The notes under the pieces: generated by a model | What the model was told of the DNA's origin: nothing | Database searches by the model: none | What the model saw: only the letters and a program-made list of their open reading frames with translations | Shown: one piece after another, positions 5,901-6,431 of the stretch | Layout: each line of letters begins with the position of its first letter | How positions within the stretch are numbered: the first letter of the stretch is position 1 | Program-made: the position numbers and the translations under genes | DNA from: Desulfobulbaceae bacterium | Lineage (GTDB): Bacteria > Desulfobacterota > Desulfobulbia > Desulfobulbales > Desulfocapsaceae | Assembly (NCBI GenBank): GCA_030632405.1 | Contig: DAOVUU010000148.1 | Coordinates: forward strand, 1-6,431 | Direction: 5' to 3' | Length of the DNA: 6,431 bases

Positions 5901-6431
5901 TCTGATGAATTGGATCTTGATTCTCCGCTGGCTCCTGTTTCCTCTGTTGATTTTCATCGCAGGTCAGTATCTGGAAGGGCCGCCCTACCGAGTCATCGTG
6001 CGCAGTTTGCCGTTTGTGTTGGCCTGTTTTGCCCTGTCGATACTGGCAGCCAAATATCTGCGGCAAAAAAGTAATTTACCGCTATTGTACTACCTACTCC
6101 AGGCGTTGCTGATTCCTTTCGGGTTTATTTTTGCCATTCAGAATTACTACAACGGTGGGATCAACGTTGATTATTCACTTGCAGTGCTGTTCTTTGCCAT
6201 TTTGATGGGGCTGAATGGGATTCTTTATTGTTGCAGTCTGTTTTCTTTCCGCCATCGACCGAAAAACTCGGGGGCAATGGAAAGTTACGAGATAAAGCTT
6301 CACTCCCTTGACGATCAAGGGAGTCTCGGAAAAGTAAAACACCACGAACAAGGGACAACAGAACCGCCAGAAGCAATCATCATCGATGGCTTTTCAGAGG
6401 ACAGGTATATCGACCTGAGGGAATACTGGGC
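5890..6431 (+). CDS. Multi-pass membrane protein, 3' end beyond the window
   Basis: Open frame of at least 181 residues with no stop before the window edge, so the protein is partial at its C-terminus. It begins MIVSLMNWILIL and has about four hydrophobic segments (roughly 7-24, 38-55, 64-84, 95-119). A basic stretch (RHRPK, 121-125) then leads to a polar region (about 126-181) containing IIIDGFSEDRYIDLREYW in two pieces, IIIDGF and SEDRYIDLREYW. Basic residues after the last segment suggest that the polar part is cytoplasmic. The start ATG at 5890 overlaps the preceding gene by 11 bases, with only a weak GGA at 5882-5884 upstream. ATG at 5905 is an alternative start, also without a clear ribosome binding site. 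I recognise no family; the overlap places it in the same operon as the probable inner-membrane component. Confidence 0.75.
   Translation, partial: MIVSLMNWILILRWLLFPLLIFIAGQYLEGPPYRVIVRSLPFVLACFALSILAAKYLRQKSNLPLLYYLLQALLIPFGFIFAIQNYYNGGINVDYSLAVLFFAILMGLNGILYCCSLFSFRHRPKNSGAMESYEIKLHSLDDQGSLGKVKHHEQGTTEPPEAIIIDGFSEDRYIDLREYW
6302..6324. repeat. Perfect 10-bp inverted repeat inside the membrane-protein gene
   Basis: ACTCCCTTGA (6302-6311) and TCAAGGGAGT (6315-6324) form a perfect stem with a CGA loop, inside the coding frame just after the membrane segments. No T-run follows, so it is not a standard terminator. It could be an RNA structure affecting translation or message stability, or chance. 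Confidence 0.55.

Noticed and set aside
1..6431. CRISPR array, tRNA or rRNA genes
   Set aside because: No regularly spaced direct repeats and no cloverleaf or rRNA-like stretches were seen.

Overview
The window looks like a piece of a Gram-negative bacterial chromosome. Three encoded proteins carry lipoprotein signal peptides, one has an OmpA-like domain, and two more have Sec signal peptides. The IS200-type transposase variant and the combination of DUF1566, DUF2135 and Sel1 domains remind me of Desulfobacterota or related deltaproteobacteria. That placement is inference from family flavour and is not proven by the sequence.

Layout: positions 1 to about 535 hold an IS200/IS605-type insertion sequence with one minus-strand gene, tnpA (23-478). 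It is bracketed by two related hairpins (9-32 and 506-519). A further hairpin (480-502) sits directly against the tnpA start codon and probably limits its translation. Next comes a divergent intergenic region with a perfect 10-bp inverted repeat (562-588) and a plausible sigma70-type promoter (636-664).

From 753 to the right edge there are six plus-strand genes. The first three are tightly packed: a lipoprotein with a carboxypeptidase-regulatory-like domain plus Sel1 repeats (753-1853), an OmpA-like lipoprotein (1863-2555) and a small cysteine-rich lipoprotein (2560-2850). A 157-bp gap with no clear promoter or terminator follows. The second block is also tight: a secreted protein ending in a YfaP-like DUF2135 domain (3008-4537), a secreted TPR/coiled-coil protein with two DUF1566 domains (4548-5900), and a multi-pass inner-membrane protein (from 5890, cut by the window edge) that overlaps its predecessor by 11 bp.

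All six plus-strand products are exported or membrane-inserted, and most carry scaffold or binding modules rather than recognisable catalytic domains. The best reading is a cell-envelope assembly or surface-display locus of unknown purpose. The lipoproteins would be anchored to the outer membrane, the two secreted proteins would be periplasmic or surface located, and the membrane protein would be the inner-membrane component. The joint function is inference; no part of it matches a named system that I recognise.
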